DNA of 33,957 nucleotides from Lachnospiraceae bacterium (GCA_017626325.1 JAGAIZ010000015.1:1-33957), one strand, 5' to 3'; positions 16,716 to 26,500 are shown, counted from the first letter of the stretch. Notes: generated by a model from the sequence alone, not told the origin. Program-made: numbers and translations.

Positions 16716-17546
16716 TCAGTTCTGCCTCCCGATACCGTAAACAGGTTTAATCCTGGTCAGTGCCAGCCCGACGCCAGCTACGATAATGGCAGCCACAACA
16801 GCCTCCACCACGCCGTTAAAGGTAACCACGCCCATAATGACATCCAAAACGGCCTCGCCTGCCACACCTACTGCCTGCGCATATGCATCCTTATACAAGA
16901 TAAAAATACCGCTCATAACGAACAGCGTATTCGTGAAAGCGCCTGCAAGCCCTGCGTATGCAAGGGCGATATTCGCGGACTTCTTCTTTATCCCGGTAAA
17001 TGTAAGCGCAGCCATCAATGCCACAGCCGCCGCGATGCCGATCACGGTACATACGGCAGTACTCAGCGTCTCCGGGAACAAACGAATTAAAAAGGCCCGA
17101 ACGGAAATATACAAGATGACAGATGCCAGCGCATCCACAAAGATCTTGCCTTCTCTGCCCTCTCCTTTCACAAGCTTACGAATCAGAAGATAGATAAAAT
17201 ACGGCGCCACACCCACTAATATTCTGGGTACAAAGCAAATATATATGCTCTTAAAGACGCCTGCAACGCCGTCTACATTGTAGGCCAGTACCGGCGAAAA
17301 TACAAATGCCGACGCGGTGGCCGCCTTAAAGGTATTATTGATAAAACTGGTGAGTCCAAATACGAATCCTAAAAATGCACCTTTCTTCGGTCCGAGAAAT
17401 AGCGCTCCAAGGATAACCGGAATGTGAATGATCGTCGCATTGATGACTACAAGCGGGATGTATCCCAGCGGTGTGAATGCCATAATGACAATTATGGCGG
17501 TGAACAGTGCTGTCAGCACAAGTTCATAAGTCTTTTCATTTTTCAT
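16716..17546 (-). CDS. panT: ECF transporter S component, probably pantothenate-specific (PanT)
   Basis: The 276-residue membrane protein starts MKNEKTYELVLTALFTAIIVIMAFTPLG, typical of energy-coupling factor S components, and has about six hydrophobic helices. PLVVINATIIHIPVILGALFLGPKKGAFLGFVFGL is the characteristic second-third helix region. Substrate specificity is inferred from position directly ahead of coaX and coaBC. No ECF ATPase or T component is nearby, so it would share the common module encoded elsewhere. I start at ATG 17546, which has AGGAGG ahead; the frame opens 40 codons earlier across the promoter. The symbol is a context-based guess. Confidence 0.72.
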   Translation of the reverse strand: MKNEKTYELVLTALFTAIIVIMAFTPLGYIPLVVINATIIHIPVILGALFLGPKKGAFLGFVFGLTSFINNTFKAATASAFVFSPVLAYNVDGVAGVFKSIYICFVPRILVGVAPYFIYLLIRKLVKGEGREGKIFVDALASVILYISVRAFLIRLFPETLSTAVCTVIGIAAAVALMAALTFTGIKKKSANIALAYAGLAGAFTNTLFVMSGIFILYKDAYAQAVGVAGEAVLDVIMGVVTFNGVVEAVVAAIIVAGVGLALTRIKPVYGIGRQN

Positions 17547-17595
17547 GGTACTAATCCTCCTGTTATTATTCTCGTATGAGATACAATACGCTGAT

Positions 17596-17624
17596 ATCAT
17601 ACCATATTGATATTTTTTTGACAA
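17596..17624 (-). promoter_or_regulatory. Sigma-A promoter of panT
   Basis: The minus strand carries TTGTCA (17619-17624), a 17-base spacer and TATGAT (17596-17601), about 50 bases before the panT start. No riboswitch-like leader fits in the remaining space. Confidence 0.75.
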
Positions 17625-17675
17625 TGATCTTCCTGTGCAAAACAGCATGTTCTCAAAAAGATACAAAAAAGTCTT

Positions 17676-18215
17676 TTAATAATTCTCCGCCCTGACCTGG
17701 AAATAAGACTGGGGATGATTACATACCGGGCAAACCTCCGGCGCTTTCCTGCCGATCACCACATGTCCGCAGTTGAGGCACTGCCAGATGCAGTCTCCGT
17801 CTTTGGAGAATACTACCGCATCCTCGATATTCTTTAACAGCTTACGATATCTCTCCTCATGCTCCTTCTCAATCTTAGCAACGCCCTCAAACAATGCCGC
17901 AATCTCGTCGAAGCCTTCCTCTCTGGCTTCTTTGGCAAACCTGTCATACATGTCTGTCCACTCATAATTCTCGCCCTCTGCGGCGTCCGCCAGGTTCTCT
18001 GTGGTGGAAGGGATTGCGCCGCCATGCAGCAGCTTGAACCAGATCTTGGCATGCTCCTTCTCATTCGCCGCTGTTTCCTCAAAAATATTGGCGATCTGTA
18101 CGTAGCCGTCTTTCTTAGCCTTGGACGCATAATAGGTGTACTTGGTATTTGCCTGTGCTTCTCCTGCAAATGCCGCCATTAAATTTGCCTCTGTCTTTGT
18201 GCCTTTTAATTCCAT
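17676..18215 (-). CDS. rbr: Rubrerythrin
   Basis: The 179-residue protein is a peroxide-reducing non-heme iron protein of anaerobes. The N-terminal four-helix domain (about 1-135) contains the di-iron ligands: E19 in [13 protein letters not shown]52 with H55 in NEKEHAK, and E116 with H119 in KIEKEHEE. The C-terminal rubredoxin-like domain has C146-x2-C149 and C162-x2-C165 (CLNCGH and CPVCNHP). The length is typical. AAGGAGG precedes the ATG. It stands alone, convergent with nothing and divergent from purC. I could not identify a PerR-type operator in the 219 bp before it. Confidence 0.95.
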   Translation of the reverse strand: MELKGTKTEANLMAAFAGEAQANTKYTYYASKAKKDGYVQIANIFEETAANEKEHAKIWFKLLHGGAIPSTTENLADAAEGENYEWTDMYDRFAKEAREEGFDEIAALFEGVAKIEKEHEERYRKLLKNIEDAVVFSKDGDCIWQCLNCGHVVIGRKAPEVCPVCNHPQSYFQVRAENY

Positions 18216-18378
18216 ACATCTTCCTCCTTTATCATCTGTTATGTTATTTCCATTTTATTCCAAAACCTTCCATAAGTCACTGTTTCTTTTTTCGTACAAA
18301 GAAAAACGAATCGTATCATAACAGCGGGAGCAGTCCTCTGTAAACAGCATTTTGCCTGCTGTCAGCCAAGATTTCTAC

Positions 18379-18406
18379 TTGTCAAACCGGATTCGGCGTG
18401 TATACT
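18379..18406 (+). promoter_or_regulatory. Sigma-A promoter of purC
   Basis: TTGTCA (18379-18384), a 16-base spacer and TATACT (18401-18406) lie about 110 bp before the purC start. No purine riboswitch core is recognisable in that leader. Confidence 0.7.
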
Positions 18407-18518
18407 AATAGTAGAAAGATTCGGAACATGTTTTATGCCGGATCGCAAAAGTATCCCCGCTCAAAGTCTGCAGCAGACTTTAGAACATATAAGAATACAC
18501 TTCAAAACGGAGGTAACT

Positions 18519-19388
18519 ATGACTGAATTGAAACCAATCAAAGAAGGTAAAGTACGTGAAATCTACGACAACGGAGACACGCTGATTATGGTAGCTACAG
18601 ACCGCATCAGTTGCTTCGATGTGATTCTGAACAACCAGGTAACCCGGAAAGGCACAGTCCTGACACAGATGTCCAAATTCTGGTTTGATATGACGCAGGA
18701 TATCCTGCCCAACCATATGATCTCTGTGGATGTGAAGGACATGCCCGAATTCTTCCGGCAGGAAAAGTTTGACGGCAACAGTATGCTGTGCCGTAAGTTA
18801 GAGATGCTTCCGGTAGAATGTATCGTCCGCGGCTACATTACGGGCAGCGGCTGGGCAAGCTACCAGAAGAACGGCACCGTGTGCGGCATCACCTTACCGG
18901 AGGGCTTACAGGAGTCAGACAAGCTGCCTGAACCGATCTACACCCCTTCCACTAAAGCTGAGATCGGCGATCATGACGAGAACATCTCTTATGAGCAGAG
19001 CGTAGAATACTTAGAGAAGAGATTCCCCGGCAAAGGCGGGGAATACGCGTCAAAGCTTCGTGACTATACCATTGCTTTATACAAAAAATGTGCCGAGTAC
19101 GCACTGACACGCGGCATCATCATTGCAGATACCAAGTTTGAATTCGGTCTGGATGAGGACGGCAATATCGTCCTGGGCGACGAGATGCTCACACCCGACA
19201 GCTCCCGCTTCTGGCCCGCGGAAGGATATGAGCCGGGACATGCACAGCCTTCCTTCGACAAGCAGTTCGCAAGAGACTGGCTTAAGAGCAACGAAGGACA
19301 TAATTGGACGTTACCGGAAGATATCGTACAGAAAACCATTGATAAATATTTACAGGGTTATGAACTGCTGACAGGAAAGAAGCTGTAA
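18519..19388 (+). CDS. purC: Phosphoribosylaminoimidazole-succinocarboxamide synthase (SAICAR synthetase)
   Basis: The 289-residue enzyme joins aspartate to CAIR with ATP in purine synthesis. It begins LKPIKEGKVREIYDNGDTLIMVATDRISCFDV, the nucleotide-binding start of the family. It continues with LEMLPVECIVRGYITGSGWASY and KFEFGLDEDGNIVLGDEMLTPDSSRFWP, the substrate signatures. The length of about 290 matches the longer clostridial/eukaryote-like form rather than the 235-residue form of Bacillus. The ATG at 18519 follows GGAGGT; the frame extends 28 codons upstream. It is a single-gene unit with its own promoter and terminator. purL lies 14 kb away on the other strand, so the purine genes are scattered here. 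Confidence 0.96.
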   Translation: MTELKPIKEGKVREIYDNGDTLIMVATDRISCFDVILNNQVTRKGTVLTQMSKFWFDMTQDILPNHMISVDVKDMPEFFRQEKFDGNSMLCRKLEMLPVECIVRGYITGSGWASYQKNGTVCGITLPEGLQESDKLPEPIYTPSTKAEIGDHDENISYEQSVEYLEKRFPGKGGEYASKLRDYTIALYKKCAEYALTRGIIIADTKFEFGLDEDGNIVLGDEMLTPDSSRFWPAEGYEPGHAQPSFDKQFARDWLKSNEGHNWTLPEDIVQKTIDKYLQGYELLTGKKL

Positions 19389-19424
19389 CGCTACAGCCAG
19401 CATACGGCAGTATAAGATCGATAG

Positions 19425-19464
19425 AAAGCGGAAGGCCGTGATACTGCGGCACTTCCGCTTTTCT
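19425..19464 (+). terminator. Rho-independent terminator of purC
   Basis: AAAGCGGAAG (19425-19434) pairs with CTTCCGCTTT (19452-19461), and an inner GCCG/CGGC extends the stem. The T-run is short (TTTTCTT). It may also serve the convergent methyltransferase gene. Confidence 0.75.
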
Positions 19465-19488
19465 TATCTGCCTCCGCCACATTCCTCC

Positions 19489-20169
19489 TTAGGCTTTCAG
19501 GCATACAAACCATGCAATCCCTTTCACATTACCGATTTCTACTGTGTCATACATTGTTTTCAATCGCGCTTTCAGACGCTCCATCGTCTCATAGGGAGGG
19601 GTAAAGAACTTCATCGGCTGATACATATGCTTAATAAACCAGTCTGTTCGGGCAAATTCACCCTTCACATAGAAGCAGCCGCAGAAGGTACCGCCGGATT
19701 TCAGTACACGGAAGGTCTCCCGATATGCCGCCTCCTTGTCCGGAAAGGCGTGAAATCCATTCAGAGACAGCACAGAGTCGAAGCTTCCGTCTTCAAAGGG
19801 CAGCGCGCCTACATCGCCCTGCTGAAAATGAACATTGGTAAGTTTCAGCCGGTCAGCCTTTTCCTGTGCCTGCCTCATCATGTCCGCAGAGTAGTCCAGA
19901 CAAGTGATCTTTGCCTTTGGCAAGGTCTGATAAAGCGGCATGGTCAAAACACCCGTACCCACAGGAACCTCCAGCAGCCGCCCGGAAAAATCAGTGGAAA
20001 TGCCGGAAAGGGCATGGGTCAGATACGCATCACACTCTGCCTTCTCCATTCCCCAAACAGCGCGGCACACAGCTTTGCCGGAAACGGTAGAGCAGGTGAT
20101 CATGCCGTCATAGAAGCTATTGCTGCCCGTCAGACGGTAAGCATTTTGAATATTATCTTTACTCTGCAT
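19489..20169 (-). CDS. Class I SAM-dependent methyltransferase
   Basis: The 226-residue protein has the Rossmann-like methyltransferase fold of the Methyltransf_11 type. Motif I is LLEVPVGTGVLTMPL (about 65-79), followed by CLDYSADMMRQAQEKA (motif II), FQQGDVGALPFEDGSFDSVLSLNGFHAFPD (motifs III-IV) and FRVLKSGGTFCGCFYVKG (motif V). The acidic residue that binds the SAM ribose is present after motif I. The substrate, small molecule or quinone-like, cannot be told. A GGGGG site precedes the ATG. The upstream region carries two CATG-centred palindromes just downstream of a promoter, suggesting tight repression by a dedicated regulator that is not encoded next to it. Confidence 0.85.
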   Translation of the reverse strand: MQSKDNIQNAYRLTGSNSFYDGMITCSTVSGKAVCRAVWGMEKAECDAYLTHALSGISTDFSGRLLEVPVGTGVLTMPLYQTLPKAKITCLDYSADMMRQAQEKADRLKLTNVHFQQGDVGALPFEDGSFDSVLSLNGFHAFPDKEAAYRETFRVLKSGGTFCGCFYVKGEFARTDWFIKHMYQPMKFFTPPYETMERLKARLKTMYDTVEIGNVKGIAWFVCLKA

Positions 20170-20188
20170 ATTACCCCCATTCTGTATA

Positions 20189-20249
20189 GGTCATGACCCT
20201 TCGTAATTAGTCATGTCTAACCGTATACTAATATTTCTGATCGAAACAA
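20189..20249 (-). promoter_or_regulatory. Promoter and paired candidate operator of the methyltransferase gene
   Basis: On the minus strand TTGTTT (20244-20249), a 16-base spacer and TATACG (20222-20227) form a plausible promoter. Just downstream are two CATG-centred palindromes: an imperfect one, TTAGTCATGTCTAA on the plus strand (20207-20220), and a perfect one, GGTCATGACC (20189-20198). Their centres are 20 bp apart, about two helical turns, as expected for cooperative repressor binding. Confidence 0.5.
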
Positions 20250-20292
20250 TTCTATTATTTATATTGTAGTGCTGAGAACTTCACCTGTCAAG

Positions 20293-20323
20293 AAAAACGG
20301 AACCGCTCTTATAACGGTTCCGT
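20293..20323 (-). terminator. Rho-independent terminator of the tRNA-Val/tRNA-Met unit
   Basis: On the minus strand ACGGAACCG (20315-20323) pairs with CGGTTCCGT (20297-20305) and is followed by five T, about 15 bases after the tRNA-Met 3' end. Confidence 0.9.
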
Positions 20324-20337
20324 CTGTCTTAACTAAA

Positions 20338-20411
20338 TAGCGAGAGAGAGACTTGAACTCTCAACCTCCCGGGTATGAACCGGACGCTCTAGCCAGTTGA
20401 GCCATCTCGCC
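20338..20411 (-). tRNA. tRNA-Met (anticodon CAT), probably elongator
   Basis: The 74-base cloverleaf has acceptor arms GGCGAGA and TCTCGCT (G1 opposite T72), the D arm GCTCAACTGGCTAGAGC, an anticodon stem-loop with CCGGT-TCATA-CCCGG and a T arm with GAGTTCAAGTCTC. The acceptor start resembles elongator tRNA-Met of Firmicutes. A lysidine-modified tRNA-Ile2 with CAT cannot be excluded from sequence alone. CCA is not encoded. Confidence 0.9.
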
Positions 20412-20426
20412 ATATTATGAAATTGA

Positions 20427-20499
20427 TGGGGCCTATAGGGCTCGAACCTATGACCCTCTGCTTGTAAGGCAGATGCTCTCCCAGCTGAGCTAAGACCCC
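20427..20499 (-). tRNA. tRNA-Val (anticodon TAC)
   Basis: The 73-base cloverleaf has acceptor arms GGGGTCT and AGGCCCC, the D arm GCTCAGCTGGGAGAGC, an anticodon loop CTTACAA with anticodon TAC, and a T arm with AGGTTCGAGCCCT. It is transcribed ahead of tRNA-Met with a 15-base spacer; CCA is not encoded. Confidence 0.95.
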
Positions 20500-20533
20500 A
20501 TATTCGCGGGTCACATCTGCAACCCGCTTTGCT

Positions 20534-20563
20534 AGTATACAATTTATTACTGCTGCTTGTCAA
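20534..20563 (-). promoter_or_regulatory. Sigma-A promoter of the tRNA-Val/tRNA-Met unit
   Basis: The minus strand carries TTGACA (20558-20563), an 18-base spacer and TATACT (20534-20539), about 35 bases before tRNA-Val. The hexamers match those at the tRNA-Thr promoter, with the same 18-base spacing. Confidence 0.85.
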
Positions 20564-20606
20564 GCGTTTTATGAAAGTTTTTTATATTTTTTGTCAGGAA
20601 AAAATA

Positions 20607-22388
20607 TTACATTCTTTCAGGCGCCGAAAAACCAAGCAGCTCAATGCAGGTTTCCAGAACCTCTTTGGTCAGCTTAAGCAGCGCAATCCAGCCCGCCTTC
20701 TTTCCATCGTCCGTCTCAGTCAGAATCTTTGTCTCGTGATAGAACTTGTTAAAAGCATTGGCAAGATCATAGATGTACGCACAGATTTTGTGCGGTGCAA
20801 TCTCCTCGAAAGCGCCTTCCATCATGGCATGGAACTGGGACAGTTCCAGCATCAATGCCTTCTCGGATGCATTCGCCGCCTCTCCAATGACTATGTCAGT
20901 CAATTTTCCTCCCTGTTCCGCGTACTTCGCCAAAATTGACTTGATTCGTACAATGGTATAGAGAATATAGGGACCCGTATCTCCTTCAAAAGATGTAAAG
21001 CGGTCCATATCAAAAATATAGTCCTTGGACGCCTGATTGGACAGATCACCATATTTGATCGCCGCCAGTCCCACGATCCTGGCCGTCTCTTCCGCCTCTT
21101 TTGTATCGATCTGATAGCCCTTCGTCTCAGCGTTTTCATGAATCTTACGGCTCATTTCCTCATTGATTTCACGGATCAGGTTCTCCAGACGCATAACGCC
21201 TCCTTCTCTCGTCTTAAAAGGCTTGCCGTCTTTGCCGTTCATGGTGCCGAAACCGATATGCACCAGTTCTGTCTCATCCTTGACCAGTCCGGTCTTACGC
21301 GCGCAGCGGAACACCTGCTCGAAATACAAATCCTGACGCTTGTCTGTCAAATAGATCAGCTTGTCCGGCGCATAAGTCTCCATACGGTCCTGAATCGTGG
21401 CAAGATCCGTCGTATTGTACAAAGACGCGCCGTCGGATTTCAAGATCATACAAGGCGGTATTTCCTTAGTATCTGTCTCTTCTTTCACATCCACTACCCA
21501 TGCGCCCTCGCTCTCATAAGCGAATCCGTCCCGCTTCATCTTCTCGACCATGCCCGGAATAATATCATGCACATCGGATTCGCCTTTCCAGAGATCAAAT
21601 TCCACATTCAGATTAGCGTAATTCTTCTTTAAGTCAGACACCGACACGGCGATAATGTGATCCCAGAGCGCCCGGTAGCCCCTGGCGCCATTCTGCAGTT
21701 TATAGGTAGCTTCCATGGCGGCCGCCTTATAGGCTTCATCCTCTTTGGATTTGGCGCTGGCTGTGGGATAGATCTCTTCCAGTTCAGAGATGGTAAAAGG
21801 CGCCTCTGCCGGATATTCTCCCGTATAATTATCATCAAAATATACCAGCTCAGGCTGACGCTGCTTTAATTCTGTAATAATCAGTCCCATCTGCAGGCCC
21901 CAGTCACCCAGATGGATGTCTCCGATCACATCGTGTCCGGCATAACGGCAGATCCGCTTAATGCTCTCTCCGATAATAGCGGAACGCAGATGCCCTACGT
22001 GCAGCGGCTTTGCCACATTCGGTCCGCCATAGTCAATGATGATCTTTTGCGGCTTGTCCGGCATAACCAGTCCGAATTTGTCCGACTGCTCCATCTCATT
22101 CATGTAGGCTGTGATAAAATTCTCCCTGACTTTCAGATTCAGGAAACCGGGCGGCGCCGCCGTAACTTCCGAGAACACGGTACTGTCCTGCAGCTTATCC
22201 GCCACTTCATTGGCAATCATAATCGGCGCCTTATGGTACTGCTTCGCGCCCGCCATCGCGCCGTTACACTGAAATTCGCACAGATCAGGCCGGTTGGAGA
22301 GCGTCACCTTACCCAGCTCCGGATCATACCCTGCGGCTTCAAATGCCTTCTTCATTTCTTCCGAAATTATGTCCAAAAACTTTTTCAT
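20607..22388 (-). CDS. argS: Arginyl-tRNA synthetase
   Basis: The 593-residue class I synthetase attaches arginine to tRNA-Arg. The N-terminal additional domain covers about residues 1-100. The catalytic core begins with IDYGGPNVAKPLHVGHLRSAIIGESI, where HVGH at 130-133 is the HIGH motif. The family's degenerate KMSKS equivalent is visible as GKPFKTREGG. Conserved GDWGLQMGLII and YLTDKRQDLYFEQVF are present, and the DALR anticodon domain fills about the last 130 residues. AAGGAATGG precedes the ATG. A strong promoter lies about 50 bp upstream. queH is 216 bp upstream on the same strand. Confidence 0.97.
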   Translation of the reverse strand: MKKFLDIISEEMKKAFEAAGYDPELGKVTLSNRPDLCEFQCNGAMAGAKQYHKAPIMIANEVADKLQDSTVFSEVTAAPPGFLNLKVRENFITAYMNEMEQSDKFGLVMPDKPQKIIIDYGGPNVAKPLHVGHLRSAIIGESIKRICRYAGHDVIGDIHLGDWGLQMGLIITELKQRQPELVYFDDNYTGEYPAEAPFTISELEEIYPTASAKSKEDEAYKAAAMEATYKLQNGARGYRALWDHIIAVSVSDLKKNYANLNVEFDLWKGESDVHDIIPGMVEKMKRDGFAYESEGAWVVDVKEETDTKEIPPCMILKSDGASLYNTTDLATIQDRMETYAPDKLIYLTDKRQDLYFEQVFRCARKTGLVKDETELVHIGFGTMNGKDGKPFKTREGGVMRLENLIREINEEMSRKIHENAETKGYQIDTKEAEETARIVGLAAIKYGDLSNQASKDYIFDMDRFTSFEGDTGPYILYTIVRIKSILAKYAEQGGKLTDIVIGEAANASEKALMLELSQFHAMMEGAFEEIAPHKICAYIYDLANAFNKFYHETKILTETDDGKKAGWIALLKLTKEVLETCIELLGFSAPERM

Positions 22389-22439
22389 TTTAAAACCATT
22401 CCTTTTCCTGTATTCGTATGCTTAATCTTAATCTTGTTC

Positions 22440-22468
22440 ATTATACTATGTTTGAGGAGGCAACTCAA
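22440..22468 (-). promoter_or_regulatory. Sigma-A promoter of argS
   Basis: The minus strand carries TTGAGT (22463-22468), a 17-base spacer and TATAAT (22440-22445). A short inverted repeat, TTGAG/CTCAA, overlaps the -35 element. No T-box is seen in the short leader. Confidence 0.75.
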
Positions 22469-22604
22469 CAATCGTTTCCTGTTTTCTCCATTCTGCTTTT
22501 CCCATTCCGTTTTCTCTGTTACGCCCTGCTGTTTCTCTTCTCATCCTCTTGTCTCTCCCGTTCCTGTTTAAAGTCGGATATCCACGCGGGCATATCTGTC
22601 CTGC

Positions 22605-23369
22605 TCATTGCCTGCGGGAATAGATACAGCCGCAATAATCCTGCCTGTACAGCCCATATTCTCTGGACAATTCGATGGAACGCTGATAGCCGCCCCTTTT
22701 CTTGAAATCAGAAGGAAGCCAGTCGGTCTGATATTCTTCCCCAAGCCGCTCACCGATCTCATTTAACTTCCCGGCGTTTTTCAGAGGGCTGATGGTCAGG
22801 GTCGTTGTAAAATAATCAAACGCTCCCGCTTTGGCGAGTTCCGCGGTTTTACGAAGCCGCAGCTCATAGCAGGCGAAGCACCGCTCGCCGCCCTCGGGGC
22901 ACTGCTCTAAGCCTTTTGCCATCGCGAAGAACTTCTCCGGCTCATAATCGCCCTCTATGATCGAGATGGGGTATCCCTGCGTGTAGCCTTTACCGATATC
23001 CGCTTCCGGCATGTGCCCTGACACGATATCGGCTTCTTCCATATGTCCTTTTATAATATGATTTGGCATCTGCCCCGCCGCCACAAGTCCGTCATTATAC
23101 GCCTGAATCAGCCTCTTCTGCTCCGCCACCCGCTTGCGGTATTCCGGTTCCATGGAAATATTGGGATTGTAATAAAAGACCGTAATTCTGAAAAATTTGC
23201 GCAGATATTCCAACACATAGCTGCTGCACGGCGCACAGCAGCTATGCAGCAAAAGCGTCGGCGGCAGTTTGGATTCCTCTGCCGGATTTCCGGCAAAAGC
23301 TTGTCCTGTTACAGACAGTCTCTCTATGATTTTATCCAGCTCTTTCTGATAATTTCTGACAGTATTCAT
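22605..23369 (-). CDS. queH: Epoxyqueuosine reductase QueH (DUF208 family)
   Basis: QueH performs the last step of queuosine synthesis in tRNA, reducing epoxyqueuosine. The 254-residue protein shows the DUF208 pattern. C44, C45 and C48 lie in LHSCCAPCSSYVLEYL, followed by FYYNPNI, ERCFACYELRLRKTAELA, TDWLPSDFKKRGGYQRSIELS and DYCGCIYS near the end. The cysteines are the proposed metal/cluster ligands. About 25-35 residues around 97-133 look inserted relative to the family; they contain a near-tandem repeat (GHMEEADIVS, GHMPEADIGK). The start at 23369 is the first ATG and its site is weak (GAGGATAT). It sits between carB and argS; no preQ1 riboswitch is recognisable upstream. Confidence 0.9.
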   Translation of the reverse strand: MNTVRNYQKELDKIIERLSVTGQAFAGNPAEESKLPPTLLLHSCCAPCSSYVLEYLRKFFRITVFYYNPNISMEPEYRKRVAEQKRLIQAYNDGLVAAGQMPNHIIKGHMEEADIVSGHMPEADIGKGYTQGYPISIIEGDYEPEKFFAMAKGLEQCPEGGERCFACYELRLRKTAELAKAGAFDYFTTTLTISPLKNAGKLNEIGERLGEEYQTDWLPSDFKKRGGYQRSIELSREYGLYRQDYCGCIYSRRQ

Positions 23370-23516
23370 ATCCTCACATTTTCTATCCTCTTTCTATCCT
23401 CACATTTTTCTTCTGCACAGCTCCCCCAAAGCCGCCTCTGACCTGCTCCGCACACTCCATTGGGCAGCCCTGTCAGGATACAGGAACGCCGCCGGTCCGA
23501 TACAATATCCGCTGCA

Positions 23517-23556
23517 CAAAGGAAAGCCGGAAACGAGACATACGCTCACTTCCGGC
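23517..23556 (-). terminator. Probable terminator of carB
   Basis: On the minus strand, 7 bases after the carB stop, GCCGGAAGTGAG pairs with CTCGTTTCCGGC (12 bp with two G-U pairs, 7-base loop) and is followed by TTTCCTTT. The interrupted T-run makes it moderate. Confidence 0.65.
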
Positions 23557-23562
23557 TCCATC

Positions 23563-26500
23563 CTAGTTTCCCCTTTTCGCAATCGTTGCAATATCAATTA
23601 ACGTCAGTTCGCCCTGGGAAGCCGCGTTCTCTAAGCTTGTTACAAGAGCAGCCGCCGTATCCATGGCGGTGATGCAGTTGACGCCTGTCTCAATCGCCGT
23701 TCTTCTGATCAGGAACCCGTCACGGCTCTTGTCACGTCCCTGCGTCGGCGTATCGATCACCAAATCGATTTTATGACCCAGAATCAAATCCATAACCGTA
23801 GGCGATTCCTGCTGAATCTTATTGACCTTTCTGGCTTTTACGCCTGCGTCATTTAACGCCGCCGCCGTGCTTCTGGTAGCATAGATCGTGTAGCCCAGCT
23901 TCTCGAAACGGCGCGCCACTTCGATCGCCTCGCCTTTATCCGCGTCTTTTACCGTAATAATCATCTGTTTATGCTTCGGCAGGTTGACACCCGCGCCAAG
24001 GAACGCCTTATATAACGCTTCATTGAAGGTTCTGGCAATGCCGAGACACTCTCCGGTAGACTTCATCTCGGGGCCTAAGCTGATCTCCGCGCCGCGGATT
24101 TTCTCAAAGGAGAATACCGGCATCTTGATGGCGAAATAATCCGCCGCAGGCTGTAAGCCCGGCTCGTAGCCCAGATCACGGATTTTCTTGCCGATGATAA
24201 CCTCTGTCGCCAGATCCACGATCGGAATGCCTGTTACTTTGCTGATATAAGGCACAGTACGGGAGGAGCGGGGATTGACCTCAATGACGTATACCTCGTC
24301 CCCTACCGCAATAAACTGAATGTTGATCAGGCCGATCACGTGCAGCGCTTTGGCCAGTCTTCTGGAATACTCCGCGATGGTCTCCTTCACCTTCTCGCTG
24401 ACTGTGGGCGCCGGATATACGGAAATACTGTCGCCGGAATGGACGCCGGTTCTCTCGATATGCTCCATAATACCCGGAATCAGGATATCCGTGCCATCGC
24501 ACACCGCGTCTACCTCTAACTCCTTGCCCTGCAGATATTTATCTACCAGAATCGGATGATCCTGCTCATAGCGGTTGATGACCGCCATAAACTCTTCAAT
24601 CTCCTGATCTGAAATCGCAATCTGCATGCCCTGGCCGCCCAGTACGTAGGAAGGACGGACTAACACCGGATACCCCAGTCTGTTAGCCACTTCCTTCGCT
24701 TCTTCTGCCGTATAGACCGTACCGCCTGCTGCTCTTGGTATCTCTGTCTCTTCCAAAATCTTATCGAATAATTCTCTGTCCTCCGCGGCATCCACATCCT
24801 CCGCTTTGGTTCCGAGGATGGGCACACCCATTTTCATCAGGCTCTCCGTCAGCTTGATGGCGGTCTGTCCGCCGAACTGTACCACCGCGCCGTCAGGCTT
24901 CTCCACATTGACGATATTCTCCACATCTTCCGGAGTCAACGGCTCGAAGTACAATTTATCCGCGATATCAAAGTCTGTGCTGACCGTTTCAGGGTTATTG
25001 TTGATGATGATCGTCTCATAGCCCTCTCTTGCAAACGCCCAGGTAGCATGGACGGAACAGTAATCAAATTCGATACCCTGCCCGATACGGATGGGGCCGG
25101 AACCAAGTACCAGTACCTTTTTCTTCGGATGGGTCTCTTCCACCTCGGTCTCGGAGCCGAATACGGAATAGTAATACGGGGTGCTTGCCGCAAATTCCGC
25201 CGCACAGGTGTCAACCATCTTGAAAGCCGCTACGATACCGTTATCATAGCGCATCTTCTTGATCTCCTCTTCTGTCCTGCCGGTCAGTCTGGCAATCACA
25301 TTATCCGGGAATTCGATTCTCTTTGCTTCTTTTAACAGTTCTACGGTAAGAGGCCCCTGCTCCAGCGCCGCCTCCATCTCTGTCAAGATCGCTATCTTAT
25401 CAATAAACCAATGGTCTACCATGGTGATCTCATGAATGGTATCATAGTCGATGCCTTTGCGGATCGCCTCCGCGATGATGTAGATTCTCTGGTCATCCAC
25501 GATCTTCAGCCGGTCGATCAGTTCTTCTTTGGAAAGGTCTGAGAAATCATAGCTGCGCAGGCAGTCCACATGCTGCTCCAGAGAACGAATCGCTTTCATT
25601 AATGCACCTTCAAAGTTATTGCCGATACTCATAACCTCGCCGGTTGCTTTCATCTGCGTTGTTAATGTACGCTTGGCCGTGATAAATTTGTCAAAAGGCA
25701 GTCTCGGAATCTTCACGACACAATAATCCAATGTAGGCTCGAAGCTTGCATAGGTCTTGCCGGTAATGGCATTTTTGATCTCGTCTAATGTGTAGCCCAG
25801 CGCGATCTTCGCCGCCACCTTGGCGATGGGATAGCCTGTCGCCTTGGAAGCCAGCGCCGAAGAACGGCTCACACGGGGATTTACCTCGATGACGCAATAT
25901 TCAAAGCTGGTGGGATGCAGGGCAAACTGCACGTTGCATCCGCCTGTGATGCCAAGCTCATTGATGATGTTCAGCGCAGAGCTTCTCAGCATCTGATACT
26001 CTTTATCTCCTAATGTCTGGGAGGGTGCCACGACGATACTGTCGCCCGTATGCACACCTACCGGATCGATATTTTCCATATTACATACGGTGATGCAGTT
26101 GCCTGCGCTGTCGCGCATCACCTCGTATTCGATCTCCTTCCAGCCCGCGATACAGCGCTCCACCAGAACCTGTCCCACACGGGATAAGCGCAGGCCGTTT
26201 GCCAGAATTTCTTCCAGCTCAACCTGATTGTGCGCGATGCCGCCGCCGGAACCGCCCAGCGTATACGCCGGACGAAGCACTACCGGATAGCCGATCTTAT
26301 TGGCGAAAGCCACGCCGTCCTCAATATTCTCTACCACAAGAGACGGCGCACAGGGCTCTCCTATCTTCTCCATCGTCTCTTTAAATTCCAGACGGTCCTC
26401 CGCCTTCTTGATTGTCTTAGCCGTGGTACCAAGCAGGGTAACGCCATGCGCCGCAAGGAAACCGGATTCATCCAGCTCCATACCGAGATTTAAGCCCGCC

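Noticed and set aside
18216-18378. Search for a PerR-type operator ahead of rubrerythrin
   Set aside because: No convincing inverted TTATAAT-like box was found, so no oxidative-stress operator is claimed.
20333-20563. 76-codon minus-strand frame
   Set aside because: It is a read-through of the tRNA-Val and tRNA-Met genes and their promoter.
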